Assembly: GCA_005792355.1 (NCBI GenBank)
Contig: SXSC01000016.1
Location: forward strand, 1-42,430
Source: Opitutaceae bacterium
Lineage (GTDB): Bacteria > Verrucomicrobiota > Verrucomicrobiia > Opitutales > Opitutaceae
Length of the DNA stretch: 42,430 bases
Direction: 5' to 3'
Part shown: piece after piece, positions 34,530 through 42,290 of the stretch
Layout: every line of letters begins with the position of its first letter
Numbering within the stretch: the first letter of the stretch is position 1
The notes under the pieces: generated by a model
The model's input: the letters and a program-made list of their open reading frames with translations, nothing else
The model's database searches: none
Told to the model about the DNA's origin: nothing
Translations under genes and position numbers: made by a program

Positions 34530-36089
34530 TCAGTCTATCTCTTCAGCCGTTCCCTTTTCCGGCCAGAACGCTTTCACCGCTCCCGCCACGCCGAGCGTCA
34601 CGAGCGTGCCGATGAGGGTGAACCAAGGCCAGAAGACCTCGGCGCCGAAGGTGCGCAGATACGAATCTTTCAGGATGGGAATGTTCGGCGGCCAGTAGAT
34701 GAGATTCATGACCACGACCGACATCGTCATGCCCACCATCGCTGCGCGCGGACCGACCCGCCGCCAGAACAACGCGAGGATCAGGCCGCCCAGCAGGGCG
34801 CCCGCCGTGAGGCCGCGGAGGGAAAACGCGGCGTTGAGCACGAACGTCACTTCGCGGGTGAGCCACGCCGTCAGCACCAGCATCGCGGCCCAGATGACCG
34901 TCGAGTACTTGCTCCAGCGCAGATAGAAGTCCTCGTCCCGGCCCTTCACCATCTGCTTCACGAAATCCATCGTCGAGACCGAGGCCAGCGAGGTGATTGC
35001 CGAGCTGATCGAAGACATCGCCGCCGAGAGGATCGCCACAATGAGGCAGCCCTTCAGGATGTGCGGCACCTCGGTCATCATGAAAATCGGAAAAATAAAA
35101 TCGATCGACTTGATGCCGGGCCGGCCCTCGGGGAGCGGAATCTGAAACGGGTGGCCCGTGCCTTGGTAGAAGACCCAGAGCAGCACACCCACCAGCAGGA
35201 AAATCAGGAACAGCGGAAAGATCAGCACGGCGCTCAGGCAGAGCGCCTTGCGGCCGTCGGCGACGGTGCCGCACGCGAGCACGCGCTGAACGATGAGCTG
35301 CTCCGCGCCGTGCGTGGATAGCACCATGACCGTGCCGCCGATGACGCCCATCCAGATATTGAAGGGCGCGGCGAACGTGAAGTGCGTGTTGAGCCACGCG
35401 AGTTTGCCCGCTTCGCCGGCCTGTTTCATCGCCGCGGCCCAGCCGCCGTCGATCAGGGTCGGGATATAAAAGAGGGCGAAAATGCCGCCGGCAAGGAACA
35501 GTCCGAATTGCACGGCATCGGTCCAGATGACGGCCTTGACGCCGCCGATGTAGGTATAAAGCAGCGAGAGCCCGACGAAGATCAAGATGGCTCCGAGAAT
35601 CGGGTCGACGAGCCCGCCGAGGCTGCACATCTGCTCGCCGAGCATCAGGCGAATGGGAATGCACGCCACGAACACGCGCACGCCGGCGGCCATGGTCTCG
35701 AGAAACAAAAAGAAGGCGGCGGCCAGTTTCCGCGGTGCGGGCCCCAGGTGCGTTTCGAGCAGCTGGTACGGCGAGTAAATCTCGCCCTTGAGGTAGTGTG
35801 GCACCATGACCACCGCGAGAATGATACGGGCGATGACGTAGCCCACGATCATCTGGATGAACATGATGTTGCCGCCATAGGCGATCGCGGGTACGCCGAT
35901 GATCGTGAGCGCGCTCGTTTCGGCGGCGACGATCGAGACGCCGATGCCCCACCACGGGATGTTGCGGCTGCCGAGGAAGTAGTCGCGGGTGTTGCGCTGA
36001 TCCTTGCCGAACCAAACACCGAGGCCGATGATACCGCCAAGATAGGCGATGATTACGATCCAGTCGCCAGCGTTGAAATAAACGTTCAT
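34530..36089 (-). CDS. Sodium:solute symporter (SSS family)
   Basis: Encodes 519 residues with about 13 hydrophobic helices, the normal length of SSS transporters. Characteristic segments are [40 protein letters not shown] followed by [70 protein letters not shown] and the following STMDFVKQ. The transporter couples Na+ influx to uptake of a sugar, sugar acid or amino acid across the inner membrane. Its substrate is not determinable, but neighbours suggest amino sugars, sialic acid or D-amino acid products. It is followed by the desulfhydrase relic and is separated from the Exb/Ton operon by the terminator. Confidence 0.92.
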   Translation of the reverse strand: MNVYFNAGDWIVIIAYLGGIIGLGVWFGKDQRNTRDYFLGSRNIPWWGIGVSIVAAETSALTIIGVPAIAYGGNIMFIQMIVGYVIARIILAVVMVPHYLKGEIYSPYQLLETHLGPAPRKLAAAFFLFLETMAAGVRVFVACIPIRLMLGEQMCSLGGLVDPILGAILIFVGLSLLYTYIGGVKAVIWTDAVQFGLFLAGGIFALFYIPTLIDGGWAAAMKQAGEAGKLAWLNTHFTFAAPFNIWMGVIGGTVMVLSTHGAEQLIVQRVLACGTVADGRKALCLSAVLIFPLFLIFLLVGVLLWVFYQGTGHPFQIPLPEGRPGIKSIDFIFPIFMMTEVPHILKGCLIVAILSAAMSSISSAITSLASVSTMDFVKQMVKGRDEDFYLRWSKYSTVIWAAMLVLTAWLTREVTFVLNAAFSLRGLTAGALLGGLILALFWRRVGPRAAMVGMTMSVVVMNLIYWPPNIPILKDSYLRTFGAEVFWPWFTLIGTLVTLGVAGAVKAFWPEKGTAEEID

Positions 36090-36164
36090 GGGGTGCTGGT
36101 CATCGAGCGAAAACCCGATCGGGTTGGCGAGCAGAATCCCAGCAAGCGGCGGTCTCGGCCGGCC

Positions 36165-36194
36165 ACAAAAAAACCCGGAAGTTTGTTCCGGGTT
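36165..36194 (-). terminator. Intrinsic terminator of the Exb/Ton operon
   Basis: On the minus strand AACCCGGAA, loop CAAAC, TTCCGGGTT forms a 9-base GC-rich stem (36172-36194), followed immediately by a run of T (plus-strand A-run 36167-36173). It lies 22 bases after the stop of the last coiled-coil gene and has the classic Rho-independent form. Confidence 0.88.
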
Positions 36195-36216
36195 TCGAAT
36201 GCGTGGCCCACGCAGC

Positions 36217-36759
36217 TTACTTCTTGGCCGGAGGAGGCGGTGGAATCACCGGAGGACGGGTCAGCGAGCTGTCGGACGCCCGCCGGACGATCATCTCAGT
36301 CATCCGCTGGATTTCGAGTTCCGCATTGCGGCGGGCGATCCGGGCAAGCTCCACTTTCTTGGCGAGGTCAAAGGCTTCGCGACTGGTCTTGTCTTTTTCC
36401 TTCCGCAGGCGATCGAGCTCGGCTTCCTGCTCGCTGACCTGCTTGGTGGCCGTATTGCCCTTGGCGGTGTATTCGGCCGTGGCATCTTGGACCTTCTTGT
36501 CGTCGGCAGCCTGTTTGGCGATTTTTTCCTGCGCGGCCTTGGCGTCGGCGGCGTCGCGTTCGTCCTGACGCTTCTTGGCGTCTTCCCGCGCCTTGGATTC
36601 GGCGGACTTTTTCTTCGCCTCGGCATCCGCCTTGTCTTGGGCGATCTTGATCGCAATGGCTTTTTCCTTCGCGTGCGTTTCTTCGACGTGCGAAAAATAG
36701 ACGACGAGGAACATGCCCAGCATGACGCCGGGGAAAATGAGATACATCCACTTTTTCAT
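36217..36759 (-). CDS. Membrane-anchored Lys/Ala-rich coiled-coil protein (TolA-like), second copy
   Basis: Encodes 180 residues: a short cytoplasmic MKKW, one hydrophobic helix (MYLIFPGVMLGMFLVVYF), then about 130 residues of charged heptad-like sequence rich in K, A, D and E (for example KADAEAKKKSAESKAREDAK), and a proline-rich end PPVIPPPPPAKK. The layout (N-in anchor, long periplasmic helix, short tail) is like TolA domains I-II or TonB linkers, but no TonB/TolA C-terminal domain is present. It is the last gene of the operon, 20 bases after its paralog and 22 bases before the terminator. The function is unknown; a scaffold or spacer spanning the periplasm is plausible. Confidence 0.8.
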   Translation of the reverse strand: MKKWMYLIFPGVMLGMFLVVYFSHVEETHAKEKAIAIKIAQDKADAEAKKKSAESKAREDAKKRQDERDAADAKAAQEKIAKQAADDKKVQDATAEYTAKGNTATKQVSEQEAELDRLRKEKDKTSREAFDLAKKVELARIARRNAELEIQRMTEMIVRRASDSSLTRPPVIPPPPPAKK

Positions 36760-36779
36760 CGGGTAGGTAAGGGTGCGGC

Positions 36780-37343
36780 TTATTTCTTGGCCGCAGCGGC
36801 AGCGGCAGCGGCGGCGGCAGCGGCTCGGGCGGCATCTTCCGCTGCTTTGTCGGCGGCGGCGATCCGTTCGAGGACACCAGTGAGGTTTCGAGCATTGTTC
36901 TCCGCTTTCTTTACATATTCTTGGAGAAATTTCTCTTCGTCGGTGACGCGCTTCCGCTCGGCTTGGACCTCGGTGAGCTCCTTCTTTTCCGCGTCAATAT
37001 CCTTCTGGAAGCGCCGGGCCTGGGCCTCGAGTTTTTCAAGGTCACGGCCGGCTTTGTCGCGTGCCTGCCGGGCCTTTTCACGTTCTTCCTTGTCGCGCGC
37101 GTCCTTTTCGTCGCGCGCCTTTTTCTCGGCGCGGCGCTTTTCCTGCAGTTCGGTCGCCGATTGCACGGCCTTGGCGCGGTCATTGGCCTCCTTCTGTACC
37201 TTGGCCTGTTTTATATCGCGGGCCTCTTTGACCTTGGCCAGTTCGCGTCCCTCGTACGCCTTGTGGGCGTTCCAATAGAAGCCAAAGAAGAAGACGAGCA
37301 GGGCGACGACCGGTGCGACTAAATAGACGTAACTTTTCTTCAT
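36780..37343 (-). CDS. Membrane-anchored Lys/Ala-rich coiled-coil protein (TolA-like), first copy
   Basis: Encodes 187 residues. MKKSYVYLVAPVVALLVFFF is an N-terminal membrane anchor; residues 30-165 form a long charged coiled coil (for example KARDEKDARDKEEREKARQA, then EVQAERKRVTDEEKFLQEYV). The C-terminus is a poly-alanine run ending KK, encoded by GCN tandem repeats at 36786-36826. It shares start, topology and composition with the next gene, so the two appear to be diverged duplicates. It lies 18 bases after the TPR gene in the Exb/Ton operon. No known family is recognised; it resembles the helical domain of TolA. Confidence 0.8.
   Translation of the reverse strand: MKKSYVYLVAPVVALLVFFFGFYWNAHKAYEGRELAKVKEARDIKQAKVQKEANDRAKAVQSATELQEKRRAEKKARDEKDARDKEEREKARQARDKAGRDLEKLEAQARRFQKDIDAEKKELTEVQAERKRVTDEEKFLQEYVKKAENNARNLTGVLERIAAADKAAEDAARAAAAAAAAAAAAKK
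36786..36826. repeat. GCN tandem repeat coding poly-alanine
   Basis: Plus-strand bases read as GCAGCG/GCGGCG units, giving a 12-residue uninterrupted alanine run at the C-terminus of the first coiled-coil protein. Such hexanucleotide repeats can change length by slippage without breaking the frame. Confidence 0.6.
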
Positions 37344-37361
37344 GGGAAAATCGTTTGGTGC

Positions 37362-38789
37362 CTAGCGTTTCTTGGGGGCGGCATCACCCTTGGGTTTCTC
37401 GCTCTTCTTTGCCTCACGTTCCGAAATCGCCTCGGCGACGACATTCTTGAGTTTGGGAAACTGGGGATCCTTTTCCGCTTCCGGGAACTTCGCGGCAACG
37501 GTGATGGCGGCCTGGGCTTCGTCGATTTCGCCGAGGTCGTACGCGGTATACGCCACCAAGTAATGAACCGAGAATGGCTTGGTTGCTTCGAAATTGCCCT
37601 TCTTGATCGCTTCCTTAGCGTGTTTCAGCGCCTCGCGGTTATTCTCCATCTGGATGTAGATTTGGGCAACCTGCACCTCGATCTCACCGTTTTTCGGGAA
37701 AAGCTTTGCGGCCTCCTTCAGCACCTCAATGGCCCGCGTGTTCATGTTTGCTTCCAGATAGTAGCGACCGAGCACGCGCCAGTTGTTCGGCTCCGACTCG
37801 ATCCCTCCGGACTTCATGCCCGTATAGAGCAGCTCGGTTCCCCGGCTGAATTGACCGGCCATCAAATAGAGTGACACCAGATTCATGCTGTCCTTCGGCG
37901 TCTTCATGTGTCCCAGGGACTGGGCGCGCTCACAGGTGACAATCGCCCGCACCAGGTACTCGCGCGAAAGGGTTGGATCCGTCTTGGACGCCTTGTCCGA
38001 GAGTTGGAGGTAGGACGCCATCAGCAGTTGCCAAAAATCCTTCTTGGCGGGCGACTGTTTGAGCAACAGCTCCAAAATCTCCGCCGAACCACTCATATCG
38101 TTCGTCTGCTGTTGCAGGGTGAGAAGCAGCTGATAGAAACCTTCCCTCGGTTTGATCGCGCCGACCAATCCCTGTTCAACGATGGCCCGGGCCTCGGCCA
38201 TGACTGCCATATCGAGCTTGTTGGGATCCGCTGCCCCCTTGTAGTAGAGGATCGAGGCATATGCCATCATCGTCTCCGGCGTCGGCTTTTTCGTCTTTTC
38301 GAGAAAGCGCTTGAAATACACGATCGCCTTGGCGAAGTGCTGCTGCTGCTGCGCGGGGACTTTGCTCGTCGAACCCTCCTGCCCGTAAAGCTGAGCCAGC
38401 AGCGAAACCGTCTCGAGCGTCTGCTTCTCCGGGAAATAGCCGTGCTGGTCGGAAAGTTGCACCGCGCGCTCCCACGGGGCGATCGCCTTCGTGAGCTGGT
38501 TGGTCATCGCAAAGATCTTGGCCTTCATGTCCAAGATCAGCGCTTCGTCGTAACTGCCAGGGACAAACTGCACACCTTCCAGCAGCGCAAGCATGCCAGG
38601 GAAATTCTGAGCCTCCTGCAGTGGCCGCAGTTTTTGGAAGGCCTCGCTCGTCTTCTCCCCTACGCTATGCGGGGCTTTCTTTCCCTCCTGAGCAAACCCA
38701 AGGCTGATGCCCGCGAGAATTGAGAGTCCGACCGTGGCCCGGGCAACGCGGACTGGATGAGCCAGACGCAATAAAAAGAGTGCAAGCAC
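37362..38789 (-). CDS. TPR-repeat protein of the Exb/Ton operon
   Basis: Encodes 475 residues from a GTG at 38787-38789, with an N-terminal hydrophobic segment (ATVGLSILAGISLGFAQ) that looks like a signal peptide, so the protein is periplasmic. The rest is almost all helical with tetratricopeptide-like repeats, such as AIAPWERAVQLSDQHGYFPE, NWRVLGRYYLEANMNTRAIE and the following VLKEAAKLFPKNGEIEVQVA, and MENNREALKHAKEAIKKGNF. The Lys-rich tail ends SEKPKGDAAPKKR. TPR proteins mediate protein-protein contacts; here it probably links TonB/ExbD to the coiled-coil partners or to an outer-membrane component. It lies 6 bases after tonB. TPR proteins next to TonB systems are known in other phyla but without a fixed function. 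Confidence 0.85.
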   Translation of the reverse strand: MLALFLLRLAHPVRVARATVGLSILAGISLGFAQEGKKAPHSVGEKTSEAFQKLRPLQEAQNFPGMLALLEGVQFVPGSYDEALILDMKAKIFAMTNQLTKAIAPWERAVQLSDQHGYFPEKQTLETVSLLAQLYGQEGSTSKVPAQQQQHFAKAIVYFKRFLEKTKKPTPETMMAYASILYYKGAADPNKLDMAVMAEARAIVEQGLVGAIKPREGFYQLLLTLQQQTNDMSGSAEILELLLKQSPAKKDFWQLLMASYLQLSDKASKTDPTLSREYLVRAIVTCERAQSLGHMKTPKDSMNLVSLYLMAGQFSRGTELLYTGMKSGGIESEPNNWRVLGRYYLEANMNTRAIEVLKEAAKLFPKNGEIEVQVAQIYIQMENNREALKHAKEAIKKGNFEATKPFSVHYLVAYTAYDLGEIDEAQAAITVAAKFPEAEKDPQFPKLKNVVAEAISEREAKKSEKPKGDAAPKKR

Positions 38790-38795
38790 GATGGA

Positions 38796-39446
38796 TTATT
38801 CCTCGTTAAGGGTAAAGACGATCGGCACCTGCATATGCGTCGGCACGTCGCGGCCGCCCTTGCGGCCTGGTTTGAACTTCCACTTGGTGACCGCCTGGAC
38901 CGCCGCGGCCTCGAATTCACGCTGAGAGGAGCGCAACGCATACGCGTTTTGGACGTCGCCCGCGGTGTCGACGATGAAGTCGACCACAACTTCCCCCGCA
39001 ATGCCGGCGCGGCGCATCTCGAACGGGTATTGCGGCCGGGCCTGGAACTTTGGCACCGGCGTCACATCAAGCATGGAAATGTCGAAGACCTTCATGCCAC
39101 GAAACATGTTCGGATCGCGAATCTCCGGCACGATGTTCATCGCCGAGGAGATGGTGACGCCTTCGGGCGGGGGCGGCTGGATCTTCTGCACGAACGAGTC
39201 GGGCTGAACCAATTGCGGTACGTCCTGCTGCATCGGGGGCGCCAAATCGAGCGGTTTGACGTCTTCGTTCACCTCAATGATCTCTGGTTCTTCCTCTATC
39301 TTGGGCATTTCTATCACTTGGATCTTCGGGATCTCTTCCACCACTTTCTTGACGACTTTCTTTTCCGGAATGAGTCGTTCGCCAAAGAGAATGCCGAGGT
39401 GAAGTGCCGCGGAAAGGAGGACGCCGATGATGATGTCGCGAGTCAT
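38796..39446 (-). CDS. tonB: Energy transducer TonB
   Basis: Encodes 216 residues. The N-terminal helix DIIIGVLLSAALHLGILFGE contains the intramembrane Ser and His (SAALH) that are conserved in TonB. A charged/proline-containing linker (VVEEIPKIQVIEMPKIEEEP, IQPPPPEGV) spans the periplasm. The C-terminal TonB domain (about 130-216) has PQYPFEMRRAGIAGEVVVDF, DTAGDVQNAYALRSSQREFE and AVTKWKFKPGRKGGRDV. TonB transfers proton-motive energy from ExbBD to outer-membrane receptors. The linker is Glu/Pro- rather than Lys/Pro-rich. It lies 12 bases after an exbD gene and 6 bases before the TPR gene. Confidence 0.93.
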   Translation of the reverse strand: MTRDIIIGVLLSAALHLGILFGERLIPEKKVVKKVVEEIPKIQVIEMPKIEEEPEIIEVNEDVKPLDLAPPMQQDVPQLVQPDSFVQKIQPPPPEGVTISSAMNIVPEIRDPNMFRGMKVFDISMLDVTPVPKFQARPQYPFEMRRAGIAGEVVVDFIVDTAGDVQNAYALRSSQREFEAAAVQAVTKWKFKPGRKGGRDVPTHMQVPIVFTLNEE

Positions 39447-39458
39447 TGCGGTGTGGGA

Positions 39459-39911
39459 TTACTTGCCGGTGGCGCTGGAGACCGTTTCGACCGAGACTTG
39501 CTCAATCCCGGCCTTGCGCACTTCATCGAGCGCGAAGACCGCGGCGCCAAAGCGGGCCTTGTTGTCGCCCCGCACGAGCACGCGCGGGTTGTTTTCACTG
39601 CGGCGATAGTCATGCAGCCGGGGGGCGATTTCGTTCGTGGAAATCAACTCCGCATTGCCCTGACCTTGCTTCCAGTAGTACGTGCCCTCGTCGGAGACCT
39701 GCAGATAAATGGTCGTGTCGTTGGGATTGGACTGCTGCTGGGGAGGCTGCGCGACGGGCAGGGTCACCGGCACAGAGACGATTCGACTGAGCGAAAGCGT
39801 GAACAGCACGAAAGTGGCGAGCAGGAAGAAGATGACATCGATGAGCGGGATGATCTCGATGCGCGCCTTCTTCTTTCCTTCGTCAGCCTTGGATGTGGAG
39901 CCTGCGGCCAT
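39459..39911 (-). CDS. exbD: ExbD/TolR-type biopolymer transporter (second copy)
   Basis: Encodes 150 residues with a short cytoplasmic Lys-rich start, one helix (IPLIDVIFFLLATFVLFTLS) carrying the conserved proton-pathway Asp25, and a periplasmic domain including TIYLQVSDEGTYYWKQGQGN and NPRVLVRGDNKARFGAAVFA followed by LDEVRKAGIEQVSVET. It pairs with ExbB to form the proton-driven motor. Its start and helix (KKKARIEIIPLIDVIFFLLA, then TFVLFTLSL) are identical to those of the other ExbD, whereas the periplasmic parts differ, suggesting an old duplication in which only the membrane part is constrained. Confidence 0.93.
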   Translation of the reverse strand: MAAGSTSKADEGKKKARIEIIPLIDVIFFLLATFVLFTLSLSRIVSVPVTLPVAQPPQQQSNPNDTTIYLQVSDEGTYYWKQGQGNAELISTNEIAPRLHDYRRSENNPRVLVRGDNKARFGAAVFALDEVRKAGIEQVSVETVSSATGK

Positions 39912-39940
39912 GGTGGTGTGATGGGGGATGCGCCAGAAGC

Positions 39941-40372
39941 TCAGCGGCCGACCTGGCGGACCTTTGTTTCGATGAATATTTTCTGGAATCCAGTCTTGCG
40001 GGCCTCGTCAAAAACATAAAGGGCGGCGTTGAACTGCGCGCCCTCGTCGCCATTGATGAGAATGCGCCCGTCGGGTTCGGCGACCTTGAAGGTCTTCAGG
40101 CGGTCGATGAACTCCGAGAGACTGATGAAATCCTTGTTCCACGCGATCGTGCCAGCATCGGTGACGGAGATCGTGACCGTTCCGGCCGGATCCCGACTTT
40201 CACCCGTCTCCGAGGCAGGGAGGTTGATGCCAGTCACGCCGTTCGACTTGTTCAGCGAAAGGGTGAAAAGCACGAACGTTGCCAGCAGAAAGAAGATAAC
40301 ATCGATCAGGGGGATGATTTCGATGCGCGCCTTCTTCTTGCCTCCACTACTGCCTCCTGAGGATCCGGCCAT
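39941..40372 (-). CDS. exbD: ExbD/TolR-type biopolymer transporter (first copy)
   Basis: Encodes 143 residues: Gly/Ser-rich start, KKKARIEIIPLIDVIFFLLA helix start with conserved Asp24, then a periplasmic domain (TISVTDAGTIAWNKDFISLS, GRILINGDEGAQFNAALYVF and DEARKTGFQKIFIETK). It lies 54 bases after exbB and 29 bases before the second exbD. Two consecutive exbD genes after one exbB suggest either a heterodimeric ExbD pair in the ExbB pore or two alternative motors. The identical helices mean both could occupy the same position in the complex. Confidence 0.93.
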   Translation of the reverse strand: MAGSSGGSSGGKKKARIEIIPLIDVIFFLLATFVLFTLSLNKSNGVTGINLPASETGESRDPAGTVTISVTDAGTIAWNKDFISLSEFIDRLKTFKVAEPDGRILINGDEGAQFNAALYVFDEARKTGFQKIFIETKVRQVGR

Positions 40373-40426
40373 GGTGAGAGATGCTGGAAGGGTTATGAAG
40401 CTGGGGAGGATTTCTTAGGGAAAGAA

Positions 40427-41098
40427 TCAGCGGGCGAACGGCGCGTTGGTCTCGCCCTTCTTGAGGAGGATCTCAAGAGCGTGTGAGGCATCGGCGACTT
40501 CCTGCTTTGCCTGCTCGGCGCGGGCATTCAGATAATTGTAGGGCAGCAGTCCGAGCACGGCGACGGCGAGACCGCAAGCAGTCGCAATCAGGGCTTCCGC
40601 GACACCACCCGTGATGGTACCGGCGGCCGCACCGATGTCACCACCACCGAGAGCGCCGAACGTGCGCATCATGCCCGTGACCGTTCCGAGCAGTCCAAGG
40701 AGCGGGGCGGCGGTGATGCAAGTGTCAAGGGTGGCGACGCCCTGCTGGAACCGCGCGAGTTCCTGGCCGGAGGCGCGAATGAAGGCGTTGGAGAGCGAAT
40801 ATTCGCGGTTGCTCAGGCTGTAGACGAGAATCTTGGCGATGAAATCCTTGCTGGGCCGGCCGATCACGAGGGCCCCCTCGATGTCGCGCCGTTCCACCGC
40901 TTCGAGCATCTTCTCGACAACTTCCGGCGCGCGGGACGCGTTTTCGCGAATGATGAACATGATACGTTCCATGACGACGGTTATCATGACGAACGACACC
41001 AGAATCATGGGCCACATGATTTCTTTGCCCATGATGAAAAGGTCCATCATGGTGGCGTCACCGAGGAGAAACCCGAGGGGGAGGCTTTGGATGATCAT
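40427..41098 (-). CDS. exbB: MotA/TolQ/ExbB proton channel protein
   Basis: Encodes 223 residues with three helices: the first (MWPMILVSFVMITVVMERIM), a cytoplasmic segment (VVEKMLEAVERRDIEGALVI), and the conserved pair LDTCITAAPLLGLLGTVTGM and GVAEALIATACGLAVAVLGL. These are the defining signatures of ExbB/TolQ. Five copies normally surround the ExbD dimer. It is the first gene of the operon; ATG at 41096-41098 is preceded by CTTCCTCTT, so no Shine-Dalgarno sequence is present. A promoter lies 52-80 bases upstream. Confidence 0.94.
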   Translation of the reverse strand: MIIQSLPLGFLLGDATMMDLFIMGKEIMWPMILVSFVMITVVMERIMFIIRENASRAPEVVEKMLEAVERRDIEGALVIGRPSKDFIAKILVYSLSNREYSLSNAFIRASGQELARFQQGVATLDTCITAAPLLGLLGTVTGMMRTFGALGGGDIGAAAGTITGGVAEALIATACGLAVAVLGLLPYNYLNARAEQAKQEVADASHALEILLKKGETNAPFAR

Positions 41099-41149
41099 AA
41101 GAGGAAGTTTGGTCGCTGGCTTTTCTAGGTGAGAATTACGGGACGGGAA

Positions 41150-41178
41150 ATGATAAGGTGCTGCGGGGAGTTTTGCAA
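41150..41178 (-). promoter_or_regulatory. Promoter of the Exb/Ton operon
   Basis: On the minus strand TTGCAA (-35, 41173-41178) and TATCAT (-10, 41150-41155) are separated by exactly 17 bases. This gives a leader of about 45 bases before the exbB ATG. The -10 box matches the consensus at five of six bases and the -35 at four of six. It is the best promoter-like signal in the 467-base gap 41099-41565. Confidence 0.6.
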
Positions 41179-41229
41179 AGGGGGACGGCGGTCTCAGACG
41201 TCAGCCCACAAAAAGGTGCTTCTGACCGT

Positions 41230-41243
41230 ACGCCGGCCGGCGT
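41230..41243. repeat. Perfect 14-base palindrome
   Basis: ACGCCGGCCGGCGT is fully self-complementary without a loop. It lies about 50 bases upstream of the Exb/Ton promoter's -35, a place where a regulator could bind. The preceding CCGTACGCCGG also occurs in the palindrome at 28140-28171, so it could instead be a fragment of that repeat. The remaining gap to 41565 shows no credible gene; a 73-codon frame at 41286-41507 lacks features. Confidence 0.45.
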
Positions 41244-41565
41244 TGGCGGCGACGTGGTGCCAGGGGATTCTTGATTTCAGCATGAGTGCTGAGAGCTAAT
41301 TTCTTGGAATTCAAACTACGGAAATGCGAAATAGGTGTCATCAAAAGTTGGGTGTCAACTTACTTTGTCACCGGAGTGCGGGAAAATTTCGGTTTGGCGT
41401 CTGGACGAAAGCCACAGACTCCGCGTGATGACGCCGCGTTCAATTTTCACGGCAAGTTTTTTTGTTGGCGCGGGAAAATCCCCGGCGGAAAATTCATCCG
41501 GCCTTGACCGCGCGTTGAGCGCTACGGTGGCGACCGGGATTGGGCGGCGAAGCGAAATTCTCCAG

Positions 41566-41639
41566 TGGCTGCCCGACTAGGAGTCGAACCTAGACAAAAC
41601 GAGTCAGAGTCGTTTGTGCTGCCATTACACCATCGGGCA
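41566..41639 (-). tRNA. tRNA-Gln (anticodon CTG)
   Basis: The minus strand folds as a cloverleaf: acceptor stem TGCCCGA/TCGGGCA, D arm with GGTGTAATGGCAGCAC, anticodon stem AACGA/TCGTT with loop CTCTGAC (anticodon CTG), T arm with GGTTCGACTCC, discriminator G and an encoded CCA. It reads CAG codons. It is the last of three tRNAs in one direction. Confidence 0.93.
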
Positions 41640-41708
41640 AGAAACTGGCGGCGGGAGAGTCACGCGACGCGGCGCACTTGTGCACCGCGGCGAAGACTAT
41701 TAATGGCA

Positions 41709-41783
41709 TGGAGCCGGCGATGGGATTCGAACCCGCAACCGCCTGTTTACAAAACAGGTGCTCTACCATTGAGCTACGCCGGC
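41709..41783 (-). tRNA. tRNA-Thr (anticodon TGT)
   Basis: Cloverleaf on the minus strand: acceptor GCCGGCG/CGCCGGC, D arm TAGCTCAATGGTAGAGCA, anticodon stem CCTGT/ACAGG with loop TTTGTAA (anticodon TGT), T arm GGGTTCGAATCCC, discriminator T and encoded CCA. It reads ACA (and probably other ACN) codons. Confidence 0.95.
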
Positions 41784-41833
41784 GACTCACCATCGCCTGT
41801 CGAAACTTGAACTGGGAAAAAACAAGAAATGGT

Positions 41834-41908
<75 letters not shown>

Positions 41909-42066
41909 GAAAACCAAGAGGTGAAAAGCTCACGAACGATCTTCGCTTGTCAACTGCGATTTCGGCTGGTTTCCCGGCGGGTGCGACGATGAAACGAGGC
42001 GGCCGATTCGTCCAGTCGCGGCTGCGATTCTTGTGCGGGCCGCCGCGCGAAAATCGCGACGCGGAG

Positions 42067-42290
42067 TCATCCCCGCCCGGGATTTTGCCAGGCGGGCACC
42101 GCGAGTTCAGTCATCAGGCGCACGCCCGGGGCGCCGGCGAGCAACCGCGGCACGATGTTGATGAGGGCGGCGACCGTGGCGTCGTCGCCAGCCACGCCAC
42201 CGTTGAGCACCAGATTCAGATCCGGGCGGCCCCGGATCACGATGGCGTCGTGCGGCAAGGGAGCACCGAGGTACATCTGAAGATCCAGTT
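42067..42290 (-). pseudogene. C-terminal fragment of a DapB-like dehydrogenase, cut by IS
   Basis: The native part encodes LDLQMYLGAPLPHDAIVIRG, then RPDLNLVLNGGVAGDDATVA and ALINIVPRLLAGAPGVRLMT, ending at TGA 42067-42069. This pattern matches the C-terminus of dihydrodipicolinate-reductase-like NAD(P)-dependent dehydrogenases (2,4-diaminopentanoate dehydrogenase type), where GG-x-x-GD-x-ATV-A-x-x-N-x-x-P precedes a closing PGL-x-x-M segment. Upstream of 42290 the sequence is IS, so the N-terminal about 270 residues are not contiguous. An internal ATG (42276) would give only 69 residues and is not a real start. Confidence 0.6.

Noticed and set aside
41286..41507. 73-codon frame between the Exb/Ton promoter and the tRNAs
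   Set aside because: Mixed composition, no motif, no start signal; more likely random in an AT-richer gap.
41925..41953. Promoter of the tRNA cluster
   Set aside because: A perfect TTGACA is present on the minus strand at 41948-41953 but no acceptable -10 box lies 16-18 bases downstream.
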